Below, one piece after another: positions 45,849 through 56,464 of a stretch of DNA of 64,000 nucleotides (its first letter is position 1; each line of letters starts with the position of its first letter). A program made the translations under genes and the position numbers. The notes under the pieces were generated by a model. It was not told the DNA's origin. It did no database searches and saw only the letters and a program-made list of their open reading frames with translations. Source of the stretch: Hypoxylon rubiginosum (lineage: Eukaryota; Ascomycota; Sordariomycetes; Xylariales; Hypoxylaceae); contig CADCXA010000006.1 in assembly GCA_902806565.1 (NCBI GenBank), positions 1,116,001 to 1,180,000 on the forward strand, in the 5' to 3' direction.

Positions 45849-46661
45849 TCATATCTCGACCACCTTATCCCCTATAAATCCCTCTGATTGCGCAAAGTAG
45901 TAGCCACGCTGGTTCGCCACAACTCGCTTGCCCGTTTCTTCATCGACGAAGTCGCAGTTGAAGTGCGTGTGGCCAAAAGCCCACAGCTTGACATCGCTGC
46001 TCCGCCAGCACGCTGCCGCGCTCAGATCCGTCGCAAAGCCGGACCCGATAGCACTTGTTCGATGTCTTGGGTCCGCCGCCCGCTCATCTAGTGTCGGGCT
46101 ATAATGCGTGAGCACGACCACGGTACGCCCGGCGCCCCGTAGCGCCGTGACCTCTGCGTTTAACCAGGCCAGGTCCCGCTCGAATGCCGCATTGTACTGC
46201 TTCAAATCCCAGCCGTCTGTGTGGTAGAAATCGTTGACGCCGAAGCTGACTGCCTCCGCTGCCTCCGACGGTACGTGGGAGAACAGCGTGCAGCCTAGTA
46301 CGATGACAGCGTCTCCAGATGCTCTCTCAATATCGTATCTGTCGCGATCGAGAACCACGAATTGGCCCAACCCTGTCTGCTTATCTCCCTCCTGATGGAG
46401 CTCCCGCTCCCAGCGCCGCGTTGTTTGCAGGCAATCGTCCCACGTCGAATGCCAAGGCTCATGATTGCCTAGCACCAGGAACACGGCGCGGAATTTGGTT
46501 AGTTGTCGTTTGAGAAACCCTAGGTAATCAGCTTCGTGCCGCACGAGGTACCCAATGTCGCCGAGAAGCGCCAGGTACGGTGCCTTTGGCGCGATCTCGA
46601 AGATGTCGTAGGCCTTGGGGCTCTCAAGATGGAGGTCAGAGATGATCTGTAGCGCGACCAT
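45849..46661 (-). CDS. Calcineurin-like metallophosphoesterase
   Basis: The start at ATG 46661 (MVALQIISDLHLES) puts the first metal motif at once. The 29 codons upstream in the same frame look like leader or intron sequence ending in TTAG. The protein is 270 residues. All metallophosphoesterase motifs are present in order: SDLHLE (DxH), LGDIG (GDxx), LGNHEPW (GNHE), LTHYSP (H) and FGHTH (GHTH). These bind two metal ions and hydrolyse phosphate mono- or diesters. The closest type is the fungal cytosolic 'Ser/Thr phosphatase-like' proteins with no extra domain. Substrate unknown. No signal peptide. Confidence 0.9.
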   Translation of the reverse strand: MVALQIISDLHLESPKAYDIFEIAPKAPYLALLGDIGYLVRHEADYLGFLKRQLTKFRAVFLVLGNHEPWHSTWDDCLQTTRRWERELHQEGDKQTGLGQFVVLDRDRYDIERASGDAVIVLGCTLFSHVPSEAAEAVSFGVNDFYHTDGWDLKQYNAAFERDLAWLNAEVTALRGAGRTVVVLTHYSPTLDERAADPRHRTSAIGSGFATDLSAAACWRSSDVKLWAFGHTHFNCDFVDEETGKRVVANQRGYYFAQSEGFIGDKVVEI

Positions 46662-47115
46662 GTCTAATGGAATACCTCGGAAATATCTAATATTATAAAG
46701 AAATCCACTATGCTTAAAATAATGAGGGAAATCCGGTAACTTGATCAACTATGCCACTTTTTTTTTGTATATGGCACAGCTAGACAGCTAATCGGTTGGA
46801 AATTGGTACTAGGTAGTACCTAGTTTGTCTGTAATGCACCAATCACGTGGGGTGTCATTGAAACCTCCCTTCTTACTTGCTAACGGCGCTTAGTGTAACT
46901 TGATTTTTGTCATGTAGCGTTCGTAAGTTCTCAAGGCCACAAGTCATCTTAGGTACCTACGTAAATTACCATGATAAACAAATTCTCAATTACATATATG
47001 CACGTTCGCAAAGCACCGGTCGAAAATCATCCACCGCTCTGAGTTTAAGCAGGGCAAATCGCTCGTCCTCGTTATTTGTCTTAGAATATCCTACGTAACA
47101 TCGGGCCTGAAGAGA
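46662..47115. other. Intergenic upstream of the metallophosphoesterase
   Basis: About 450 bp with AGGTACCTA at 46951 and a near-palindrome ACTAGGTAGTACCTAGT near 46808. No gene seen. Confidence 0.5.
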
Positions 47116-47932
47116 TTACTCGCTTCTCCATCCAGCATCCGAACTACCGCTAGAGTCTCGGCCTGCAGCATCACCCAGTGCAAACTGGAGCTCGTCAACA
47201 AGCTCTTTCACGGGCCGCCTCCCTTCCTTGGTTTCATTCCAGAAAGCTTTACAGGGGCCCGAGAGTAGCTCCTCGTCTATCAAGTCATCGCATTCGAGAT
47301 ATTCCTCTATATAGTTGACCATGCTGAGGAAGAAGTTCGCGAAATCATCGCGGAAGGCGCTGGCGAGTCGTATGTACGCCTCCAAGAGAACGTGCGCACG
47401 AGGAATCAAGACCGTAGGCCCGTCGGACGAGAACGCGCCGTGGCCCCGTCCTGGTCTTGGCCCGGGGAGTGATGGGTCGGATGCTGAGATATAGGAGGGT
47501 CTCCAGGCAAGGTCGGTGTCCGCTGGCACTGGCGGAGGGGCAAACCACAGGGTCTCGGAGTGTGCGCGCAGTGAGACATTCACGTCGAGCTCCTCTATAT
47601 GCATGTGGAATACCGGAACTGGGGACTGCCTAGTCTCTCTAGATACGATGCATGATTTAGGAGCCGGACACGGTTGCAGGCTAGAGTTCTTGAGCACCGC
47701 AACGGCGACCGGCAGCCTTTCGTCCGGCACCACAAAGTCGATTCCCTAGAGAAGTTAAATTTGGATATATCTATTGTAGGAGATATATACTCACCCCTAT
47801 AATTGATGGGACTCCATATATAGTAAGGACGTAATCACCCCAAAGAAAGGAGGGCACATCGGCATTTAATAACAATTCCGATATGTGCTTGACGACGTTC
47901 TCATCAGCTGTACTAATTAATTTTCCTGGCAT
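47116..47932 (-). CDS. Nucleotidyltransferase-fold-like protein, possibly inactive (255 aa)
   Basis: Exons 47932-47795 and 47745-47116 join in phase (GTGAGT to CTAG). The N-terminus has the helix-strand pattern of NTase-fold proteins: VVKHISELLLNADVPSFLWG, DYVLTIYGVPSIIG, then GIDFVVPDERLPVAVAVL. In this fold a G-[GS] helix and DxD motif are expected; here the usual GG is WGDY and only one Asp of the DxD (GIDF) is clear, so activity is doubtful. The C-terminal half carries a helical stretch with many acids (VNYIEEYLECDDLIDEELL) and a Ser-rich tail. Similar uncharacterised proteins are common and multi-copy in Sordariomycetes. Function unknown. The gene points away from its neighbours at 48289 and 49207. 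Confidence 0.72.
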
Positions 47933-48288
47933 GGCGGGCAACGGGATGCTTTGCGAACAAGGATGGATCCAATTTCTGATTCCATTGCTTGCAGTAGGTA
48001 GGTATTTAGCAGAAGTTATGCGCCACTGGTGTGGTTTCGGCCGACCTGACCATTGGGTGTTAGGTGGAAGTCTGCTGAGTTAATCTCTAGGTGCCGTCTC
48101 ATTGGTTTCAGCGCCTAACTAGGTGCACTGTTGTAACTAAGCGCGCGACAAAGAACGCCCCACAATGGCCAAGCGTTACGCGTCGAATCCTGAAGTTCTC
48201 TCGAGGTTCATCTAACCACAACATCTGCAGATCGACCAATTTTATTACGCCTCATGTGGACGCGTCAAAGAGGAACCAGGATACGACT
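47933..48288. promoter_or_regulatory. Divergent intergenic region between NTase-like and 2EXR genes
   Basis: About 350 bp between two start codons facing away from each other, so probably a shared bidirectional promoter. The plus frame is open from 48091 into the 2EXR gene, which leaves a longer N-terminus possible. Confidence 0.45.
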
Positions 48289-48897
48289 ATGTTCCCTCTT
48301 TTCCCAATGTTACCTTCAGAGATAAGGCACGAGATTTGGCTCATTGCTTTGACCCAGTGGTCTGTCACGGCGGTTACTCGCCATGATGGACCCGCTGAAT
48401 CTTGTCCTCTCAATTGGCAAGCATCTTCTATTGGCCGAGTATGCTACGAAGCACGATCGACAATGGTGAAGGTCTTCAAGAAGATACATTACCCACCAAG
48501 TAACCATCTCTGGCTTCATTTTGAAACCAACATTCTCTTTCTGGGTCCTGCTAACCGCGCCCTCGACGTGATCGGAGCTTTTGACGCCGTGACCTGTATA
48601 GGTTTAGCTCATCTGGCATTTGTCTGGTCTTCATGGACCGATGTCGTGAAGTGCTTCAAGCAGCTCTCTCGGACCTGTCGCTCGCTCACATCTGTCATAA
48701 TATTCGACACTGGCAAGTCTGCTGACTCCGATATGCGGGCCTTGGACCTTAAGGACGTGGGGCGTATGATTGACGCCTGTAGAAGAAGAAACATAACGTA
48801 TGAGCCTCAATGGATAGACTCCAGAATCACTGATGATCTGAAGGCTTGGTTTCGCCCTTATCTCGAGCCGCCAACATTGACTTACTTGCCGCTCTGA
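48289..48897 (+). CDS. 2EXR-domain protein (202 aa)
   Basis: Starts at ATG 48289 (MFPLFPMLPSEIRHEIWLIA); the frame is open back to 48091, so up to 66 more residues are possible. The FxLFxxLPxEIRxxIWxxAL block is the hallmark of the 2EXR motif, an F-box-like element common in fungal proteins. The rest (VCYEARSTMVKVFKKIHYP, NHLWLHFETNILFLGP, then LAHLAFVWSSWTDVVKCF) follows the usual pattern of this family. Biochemical role is not known; interaction with ubiquitin-ligase parts is a guess. It sits between two NTase-fold-like genes. Confidence 0.8.
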   Translation: MFPLFPMLPSEIRHEIWLIALTQWSVTAVTRHDGPAESCPLNWQASSIGRVCYEARSTMVKVFKKIHYPPSNHLWLHFETNILFLGPANRALDVIGAFDAVTCIGLAHLAFVWSSWTDVVKCFKQLSRTCRSLTSVIIFDTGKSADSDMRALDLKDVGRMIDACRRRNITYEPQWIDSRITDDLKAWFRPYLEPPTLTYLPL

Positions 48898-49206
48898 ACA
48901 AGTTGTTGGCCTCAAAAGAGACCGGTATCTCTATTCTCAGTTTCAGGAATGGCCGATTACTCGGCGGCATACTTCAACGAAGCGAATATGCCAATGGACG
49001 TTGGTACAAACCTGGCCGGACGAATCCCACCGTATTACGCCATGCTGGGGTAGCCAACACGGCCTCCAGCAATATAAAAGGGGCGATATCATTTAACGAA
49101 CGCGAGCAAAAGATACGATTGAGAAGATAATAACAACACTATACGTTCTATACCAAGCCAGAGATCATTTTCCTTTTCATAATTTTGAATAATTTCTTAC
49201 CGAGTC
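48898..49206. other. Short intergenic before the NTase gene
   Basis: About 310 bp; holds the promoter of the gene starting at 49207. Nothing else seen. Confidence 0.5.
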
Positions 49207-50085
49207 ATGTCGCCCTCTCTACGTGAGCTCGAGGCCGCTGCTCTTGATGTGATTCAAATCTTGAAAGGGATACCCCAATTCGCTGGGCAGAAGATATGTA
49301 TTATTGGGGGGATGGCTCTTTGGAAATATGTCCCCTTAGGCCGCACAACAGAAGTAGGTCTCGACCGTCCTGCCACTGGCGACGCAGTGACTTATATCTT
49401 TAGGACGTTGACTTCATCATTACCCTTGACGGTCCAAAAAGCATCAAGCCTATACTCCTAAACTTGGTGAACAGTCCGTTCGTGGAAATGGCTCAGTGGT
49501 TCTATTACCGCACCCCGAGTGGCAAGACGGTCCAGATCGACTTTGTTGCGGGGTGGCAGGTACGTTCCCCCATTATGGCGATGGTCATTCGACTCTAACA
49601 AAGGATGACAGGCAGCATACTTCCCACCAGCGGCCCAAACGATCCGGGATATTCCCGCTGGAGTTCTGCCCTATATCTCACCGACAGATTTAGTTGTCTC
49701 CAAGATCTTTTCCTGCGGCATGCGCCCCGGGAAGCATCAAAAAACTCGCGACGCACAAGACGCCAAGGAACTCCTGGACCTTGTTACAAAATCCTCTGGA
49801 CCCCTGAGGCTAGCCAAGCACCAACTTGATGCCGTACAAACAGGTCTCCCGGACGTGATCCCTTTGACTGCCCAGGACGAAGGGTGGTGGAAGTACAGGC
49901 TTGGGCTTCCTTTGCCCGCAGACAACCCTTATCCGAGTTCTAGCAATACCTCTAGGGGTATTGGTCCGTCAAGAGGTACAGCTGCAGGCTCGTCAAGAGG
50001 CTCCCCAGCTGGCTCATCGAGGGGAGCTGCTTCAGGCCCGGCGAGGGGTTCTCGCGGTCGAGATTCCAGATATTCCTACTACTAA
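49207..50085 (+). CDS. Nucleotidyltransferase-fold protein with Arg/Gly/Ser tail (258 aa)
   Basis: Exons 49207-49353, 49404-49559 and 49612-50085 join in phase (donors GTAGGT and GTACGT, acceptors TTAG and ACAG). The NTase fold is clear: ICIIGGMALWKY (GG helix), TTEDVDFIITL (DxD) and VQIDFVAGW (third Asp), the three-Asp arrangement of the polymerase-beta-like superfamily. A helical region follows (ISPTDLVVSKIFSCGMRPGK), as in stand-alone NTase-like proteins. The C-terminus has SRG repeats (SSRGSPAGSSRGAASGPARG, ending RDSRYSYY), an RGG-like disordered tail that might bind RNA. The family transfers a nucleotide to protein, RNA or small molecules; the substrate here is unknown. Confidence 0.8.
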
Positions 50086-51304
50086 AAAAGCTTAAACTTG
50101 GTCTACGGCTGGGCAGATTCTATAATAATTTTCATATACCTAGGTACACGGTTGGAGTCAGTCTTTGATCTCGTCTCATTATATAATCATTTCCTTGCTT
50201 CATAAAGTTGAAGTGATGTGCATAAATTCAAATTATGAAAGGCATCTCGAGAACTTCCGCGGGGGATAAGCCACAACCCTAATTATAATACTATTAGTAA
50301 GAGAGATGACTTCTAGATTCGCCGGTATCATTTACGTTATCTCGAAAGAGTTGAGAGTGGACGATGATGTTAAAGGAGTATTAGAATAGGTAGAGTAGCT
50401 TTCACTTCAAAAAACGGTCACCAGTAGCATATAACAGGATAGCCAAGCTACCCAATGATAGTAGGGGCTGAACCCATTTGGTGAATCATGAATATCATGC
50501 TATAGCAAATTAATTATTTGCCTACTTACATGCCATGTAAGAAGTTGTGTTCGTGCAAAATATGAAAGACTACAGACGTAAACATGCCGAACTGAGAGGG
50601 CCGTGTATGCCTGTCTCAAAATCCCCCCTTCGCCAACCCAATCGTCCAGAAGAGCCTGTCCATATCATAGCGACCAAGGTTTATTCCCCCTTGTCCAACA
50701 CCATATTCATCGCTACCTAAAAGGTTCAGTTCACCAAAGCCGGATGAGACGCCTGGTCCAATTGAATGTCGGTGGTGCTTTTATCAAAGTCCATTCCGGC
50801 GTATTATATCTTTGCTAGACTCGCAGGGTGTTCAACTGTCTTGCTATTATTCTCAAGGTCGTACCAACCCCAGAATTGTTGTAGGATTGTACAGTTATCG
50901 TGTTGCGTAAGTATAGAAGCGCACTAGAGATTGCTGCTCGTCAAAGAAGGAGGGTCTCGGGCCATATTAAGCCATGGTCAAGTCGTATGTTTGTTTGCGA
51001 TTATGGCCAAGTACGTAAACGGAATAACTGGTTATCGCATGGCGGGCTAGAGTAGAGGTACCAAGTCTGCCATCTTAGCCAATACCCAACTCTGTAATGG
51101 GTTAGTGTGATCTGCCGGAATACCTATTAGCAATAGAGCATACGTCGGTGTTCGGAAGACTCGATAACATACATTGGTGAGGTGCTCCATTCTCAGTGAC
51201 TGCCGGAAGACACAATGTCTTGAAAGAGTAAACCTGACGCATTGGTATACTTCTAGATGATAGTAGTTGGTTGCGGGGTGCTGAAGATTTATTATCGGTC
51301 GTGA
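50086..51304. other. Intergenic, no supportable gene
   Basis: About 1.2 kb after the NTase gene. Short frames on both strands with no recognisable content. Likely holds 3' UTR sequence and decayed DNA next to the relic at 51305. Confidence 0.45.
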
Positions 51305-51776
51305 GTCTTTATAGACATAAGTAGATAGCATGGGAAGCGTTTGTGTGTCGAGAATGTATGGAGATCACGTCCTACGGCCATGTATACTGAGGTAGACCAA
51401 ATAGACATGTCCGGTCCTTGCCCGCCCGTACTCCCTTGGACGAAATCCTTAATATTATCTATCTCGAGAAGGTAACGCTCTGCTTCGGTTCCTAGTGGTA
51501 GGAACCATGACAGGCAGTGGTCATCAATCCGCTGGGCCACCAGGGCGCGCAGCGCAATGAAGGATGCCGTGAGTGGATACATGTAGAGCAACTGCTCGGA
51601 GATTGACTTGTCCGCAATGAACCGATAGGCGTGACCATTTTCCTTCGCTTGCCTACGCGATTATAACTGGACGGGTTCTAGTCGGTGGTCTCTGGAGACT
51701 TTAGACAGCATAGAAATGACACCAGACTGAATCCAATACGTCTCCAGTGCGTGTAGACATAGAAGACCGAAGAAGG
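51305..51776 (-). pseudogene. Decayed gene fragment of unknown family with in-frame stop
   Basis: One frame runs from about 51776 down to 51305 with protein-like content: NPFFGLLCLHALETYWIQSG, then a TAA at 51661-51663, then GHAYRFIADKSISEQLLYMY and EAERYLLEIDNIKDFVQG. Removing that one stop would leave about 150 continuous residues, so a nonsense mutation is likely. No intron fits the stop, as the flanking codons stay in frame. A separate frame at 51791-52156 (LQAWSYFARTRALEAFLTHY) may be an upstream exon. I cannot name the family. It could also be a coding region of a shared but very divergent fungal protein. Confidence 0.4.
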
Positions 51777-52210
51777 GATTTGTGAATAGGCTAGGTTAGC
51801 TCAGTTGCTGAGAACAGCTGTAGAACTTGAAGGTATAGAGTCGGGAGCATTTGAAATGTCGCTTGTTTTTTCAACTCCGCAGAAATGCATATTAACGTCG
51901 AGAGATTCTTGGAATCGGAATTCTTTTTTTCGCTGTAATGGGTTAGGAAAGCTTCAAGAGCTCTCGTTCTTGCGAAATAAGACCAAGCCTGTAAAAGAAA
52001 TATTATAACATCGAAGGAAAGCCTTAATTTTATGAATAAAGCCGTCCTTGCATCCGAAGAGAGGTAGAAATTCGATCTCATGCCTATTAGATGAGAACTC
52101 ATATGAGGATCAGGGACAGCTCTGCTGCCGTTACTCTCTCCCGAGGAATCCAGCAACTCGTAATGAGGCTACCAGAGCCCCTATCCCCGGGGGTGATGTC
52201 ACTCTAGACG
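51777..52210. other. Intergenic, possible upstream piece of the decayed gene
   Basis: Contains the minus frame 51791-52156 mentioned with the relic; otherwise the 3' end of the 613-residue gene. Confidence 0.35.
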
Positions 52211-54052
52211 TTAAAAGGCCTGGCCATTTGCCTGGGGCCCTTGCAACAGCGCATTGGGTGCAGTGTTAGCTCCCTCGATGGTCGTTCGCTGTCGCTCTGC
52301 GCGTCTTGCCTGGCGCTCTCTGCACTGCATGGCGTAGTTCAGATTTGATGCACGCTTCTGCTCTAGGTAATTCTCATATGCCACTTGTGCCGCCGCAGCG
52401 CGCGGGTCGCCAGGACGGAAATCACCTCTCGGCTTGCTCATAGGCTTTGGGCCGAAGATCATCTGGGCCTGTGCATGGAGTGGCATAGATCCGTGTCCGG
52501 CTTGACAACCGACAGTCATGGGTGCCACGGGAGCACGTGGTCGAAGTGGCGAAGAGGTCCTATGTAACTGAAGGGCTTGAGAAGGTCCCACGTAGGGAGC
52601 CTGCACAGGGGGCATACCCCCGTTAGGACCCATGTTCTGAGAGACGTACGGGAGTTGAGGCTGCTGCATGCTGTGATGGGGCGCATTGTATGACTGAATT
52701 GCCGGCCACGTTTCGGCTCCGTATTGCCCAAAGCTAGCAGGGCCTTGAGCTTGACTGTACTGAGACTGGTTAATCAAAGCCAAGTTGCTGTTCTGCTCGA
52801 TCGGATGCGAGTAATGTTGAAGTGTCAGTTGGTGAGCCTTCATCTGCTTCATTTCTTCCATAATCTCGAGCATGCGAGCGTTCACAGCTCGCATCTCCTC
52901 AACTAGAGCGGAATTGTTGCTAGAGCCATTGTTCTTCAAAGACGAGTCATTGCAGAATGTTGCCTGTTGCGAAGAGTTCTCTTTGCGCTCCTCTTGCTGA
53001 TAATTGTTGAGGTTCTTTGACGGGATGCTCGCGTTTGGGCTGATCGAGCTGCGGAACTCGGTAGCCTGGGGATTCAAGGTAGGTCCCTTCTTTACGTCCT
53101 CGTCAGGAACGCCGGAGATTGCAGAATCCTGCGATGGAGATTTGCATTGGGTGCCGCATTTACCAGACTCTTTAGTCCAGTGAGGCGGCTTGATGTCAAT
53201 GAAGGACTGCACACGGCGATGACGAGCACCAGCCAATGTAGGCTTCTGAAGCTTGGCAATAAGCGCACTGAATCGTACATCCTCATCCTTTTTAGGTAAT
53301 CCACCTCCTGGCGGTGAAATCTCAAGCAGTTCCTCTTCCAGGATCGCTTTCAGAGCTACGGCCTGGTCCAGTTCTATTCGGAGCCGGTCCACAGGGAGAC
53401 CAGCAGTGTGAGGCAATGTATCCCACTTGTTCCAGTGTAGCTGTTTTGCGGTCTTGAATGCCTTGACACCCGCGGACATGGGGACTTCAAGCTGCTTGGT
53501 GGCCGACGAGGGAGTAGGAGCTGTCGCATTACTGATGGGCTCTTGAGGCTCTTCGGTGTGATGGGCCTCGATTTCGTCATGTGATTCTTTATAGTCCTTC
53601 TTGGTTATGGGTGCGGAGAAGATGAAGTCCGGGTCGATTGGAGTGTCTCTGTATCGACGAACGCCATACTCGCCTGCACGACCTGTATCAATACTGAGCT
53701 TCTTGGCATTCTTCTTGGCTTTGGTCGGATGGAACTCGGTCCTGTCAGGAGCTGCAGTAGCAGGGGGTAAGGGAACACCACCGTGTCTCTCGAACTGCTT
53801 GCTTCGCCAGTTGTCGTTCAAGATAGCCATTTTCTTCGAGGCGAAGGATTTGGCGTTGATACCCTCAAGTCGCTCTTTGTGCTGCATGGGAGAGGATGCC
53901 TGAGTAATGTTCTCTTCGCCGCGAGCCGACTGTACAGGGCTGTCAACCTGGTTATGAGTAGTATTGACGGACAAACCGCATACTCTAGCCTGCTTAGAGG
54001 CCTTGGAAGGCTTAGTCGCCTTAGCGGTCTTCGAAGCTTGCGCGACACGCAT
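52211..54052 (-). CDS. Unidentified Gln/Pro-rich coiled-coil protein (613 aa)
   Basis: Single exon from ATG 54052 (MRVAQASKTAKATKPSK, Lys-rich start). The first 150 residues are basic with KAKKNAKKLSIDTGRAGEYG and RRYRDTPIDPDFIFSAP, which look conserved. Helical segments include DRLRIELDQAVALKAILEEE (about 218-245) and EEMRAVNARMLEIMEEMKQM (about 385-410, heptad pattern). The region 420-540 is Gln/Pro/Tyr-rich and disordered. The C-terminus has DPRAAAAQVAYENYLEQKRA and RERQARRAERQRT, Arg/Glu helices. No enzyme domain. It could be a scaffold or RNA-associated protein. I see no relation to a named family. Confidence 0.75.
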   Translation of the reverse strand: MRVAQASKTAKATKPSKASKQARVCGLSVNTTHNQVDSPVQSARGEENITQASSPMQHKERLEGINAKSFASKKMAILNDNWRSKQFERHGGVPLPPATAAPDRTEFHPTKAKKNAKKLSIDTGRAGEYGVRRYRDTPIDPDFIFSAPITKKDYKESHDEIEAHHTEEPQEPISNATAPTPSSATKQLEVPMSAGVKAFKTAKQLHWNKWDTLPHTAGLPVDRLRIELDQAVALKAILEEELLEISPPGGGLPKKDEDVRFSALIAKLQKPTLAGARHRRVQSFIDIKPPHWTKESGKCGTQCKSPSQDSAISGVPDEDVKKGPTLNPQATEFRSSISPNASIPSKNLNNYQQEERKENSSQQATFCNDSSLKNNGSSNNSALVEEMRAVNARMLEIMEEMKQMKAHQLTLQHYSHPIEQNSNLALINQSQYSQAQGPASFGQYGAETWPAIQSYNAPHHSMQQPQLPYVSQNMGPNGGMPPVQAPYVGPSQALQLHRTSSPLRPRAPVAPMTVGCQAGHGSMPLHAQAQMIFGPKPMSKPRGDFRPGDPRAAAAQVAYENYLEQKRASNLNYAMQCRERQARRAERQRTTIEGANTAPNALLQGPQANGQAF

Positions 54053-56464
54053 CTTCGGTGCGATACAGGAGGATTGGGGGTTTGGGGTGTGAAAGCCGGC
54101 TACTTTCGCAATGTTAGTAAGGTTCTAGTGGAAAATAGACCCGATGGCTTACATGAAGTTGACCGAATAGAGAGAGGTGGCTTTCTTCACGTCCTTTAGT
54201 GAATGCTGCTGCCAGACAACCTGGACTCTAGTTTCGGATATGAAGCAGCACGTTCAAGAGGAGAAACGCTTGTCAAATATGATGCAGAATTGAAAGGATT
54301 GTTGCAGTTTTGCGAGTTTGTTGAGACAATGACGATGGTCCTGAATGGCTTGTAGCTGGTGAGTTATTAGGATATTTTCTCTGGGGATGGGAATTAAGAA
54401 ATAGCATATGTTCAACATCCATACCTGAGGCCAAATTGAATCTTGGTAGTCAGCTTCTTAGTAGGACACCCTGTTGGCCTATCGAGTAGCCCAAGGAGGT
54501 GGTCTATGCTGGTGGTTATCCAGGTTCGAGGACAGTAGGGTTGTGCACTGTCGCTGTCACAGTGTCGAAGGCTAGTGTGGTCAAAGAATAGTTTGATGCG
54601 AAAGCATTGACTGGACCTTGGTTTAATTGGTGGATATGCTTGCCTGTGCTAGATGTTCGCGCAAGTTTGCGATCTCGCGAGAATGAGGACCAGGCTGGTA
54701 GGGCTCTCGGAGACAGAGGGCAAAGCTGCAGAAGTCAAGTTGATGTTAAAAATCTACGTGAAATACGATGGAGATAAAAAATTGAAACATACCTGTAAGC
54801 ATCAATATCTATCCTTGCACTATCGATGATACGCTTCCAAGATTAATTTCGAAGGCTGCACCCGAGTCTTGTGTGGTCGCTGGATGAACGGACGCTCAGG
54901 AGGGAAAATTTGGGACTGGAGAAGACTTGTGTAGTAAAATCCAGTCGAAGAAAACCAAGTGATGTACCAAGGTTATCCAGACAGTAGTCGATAGGTAGAT
55001 TTAATAGCCTGGATGCAGAGAAAAAGGTTCGAGCTTGGGACGACAAAAGTCGAGGGCGTTGAATAGTACCTGTCTGGAGTTCGAATTTTTTGGCGACAGG
55101 GTGATTGTGGTTGTGTTGTATCAAGTACTTTGAATGGGAATAAGGACCTAAGTAGGGTCCAAAAAACAATCTTAGGGACCAAAATATCTCACGTCGTCGA
55201 GTGAAGAGTGAAGAGTGAAGCGCTGCGTCTCCCAAAGATACGATGAAGAATGGAGCAAGAGGGTTGGTTAGGCTAATCAGAGTTGGGGCTCAGTTTTGAT
55301 GGCATTGCGCACTTGGCTATTTCTAGGTAATCTACAACCTACCTGGCAACTACGAACGAGGCTACTTCTGTATTGTATTTACCTCAAGTGCTACTTCCAA
55401 AGTACATATGTAGCTACAAGAAACATATGTTGCGGAAGCCACTACACCCCAGACTGGGCCTAGCCTTGGATGCTGTATAAACGCAGTCGTGACTTCCAAA
55501 GCACTGATTTCAAGCATCTTTGGGAAGATTAATTTTCTTATCACGATGTACCTTCTAGATAGCTCATTCCCACGTTATTCCGCACTATTGCTGCTTGCTA
55601 CCCAGAAGTTGACATCACGTTCATGAGTGGGAGACATCAAAGCATGAGATTCCAAAGATGTGTATGCACATGCTTAGGGCAGGTATTCTACATTTTTATA
55701 TCCTGGGTACTAAAGGAGGTAATCATTCAGTGTTCTGATCGTATCAATAGCTGTCACTAAAGTAAATACCTCTTCTACGTATAGAGTCTTGCTTGGAATC
55801 TTGCTAGGTATAACATATATCTACAAAAAGTACTAGGTTAGAACAATGTCTCCCATCCTCGTTATGATATGGTTTTCTGACATTTAATAATATTTAAAGT
55901 ATATTAACTTCGAAATTTTGTAGGATAATCGTTATTTGGAGACAAACTACATATGTATTCTCAGGAGAAGCTTCTACCTCCATGAGTTGTCAGCTTAAGA
56001 AGTGGCTCAACTTATGGTAGCCATGGATTGAGGCTAGAGAAGGAAAAAAAAGGGGCTAGGTAATTGGAGAGTGTGTGAAAATTGCCACCACACACTCCCT
56101 TTCCCCCTTTATTTGGCTGCATAGGTATCGAGATTCTACGAGTACGAGTCAGAGTTCAGCTCTATTGGTGGATTCTCCAGAGGAATACCATACTATTATC
56201 GAGATTCAACTGATTTTTATTTCTCTACCTAGACTCGATGCTATGTGGTACAGCGAGCATAACAGGTACCCGCTCAGACCACATCATTATCATAACTCAT
56301 TTTGAATAGCCAAAATAGAAGTGCAACTAATAGTATATCCAGTACACGACCCTTCAATCGCCAATTCTCACAAACACAAGATATAAAGGGCTCACACGGC
56401 CAGAACTCATAAAAGATGGACCAAGCCTCGGCCACGAAAATGCCCCTGTTGCCCCACACACCCT
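54053..56464. other. Intergenic, no supportable gene
   Basis: About 2.4 kb upstream of the 613-residue gene and downstream of AIM24. The open frames seen (for example 54843-55235 minus) have no recognisable content. May hold a long 5' leader of the minus-strand gene. Confidence 0.5.
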
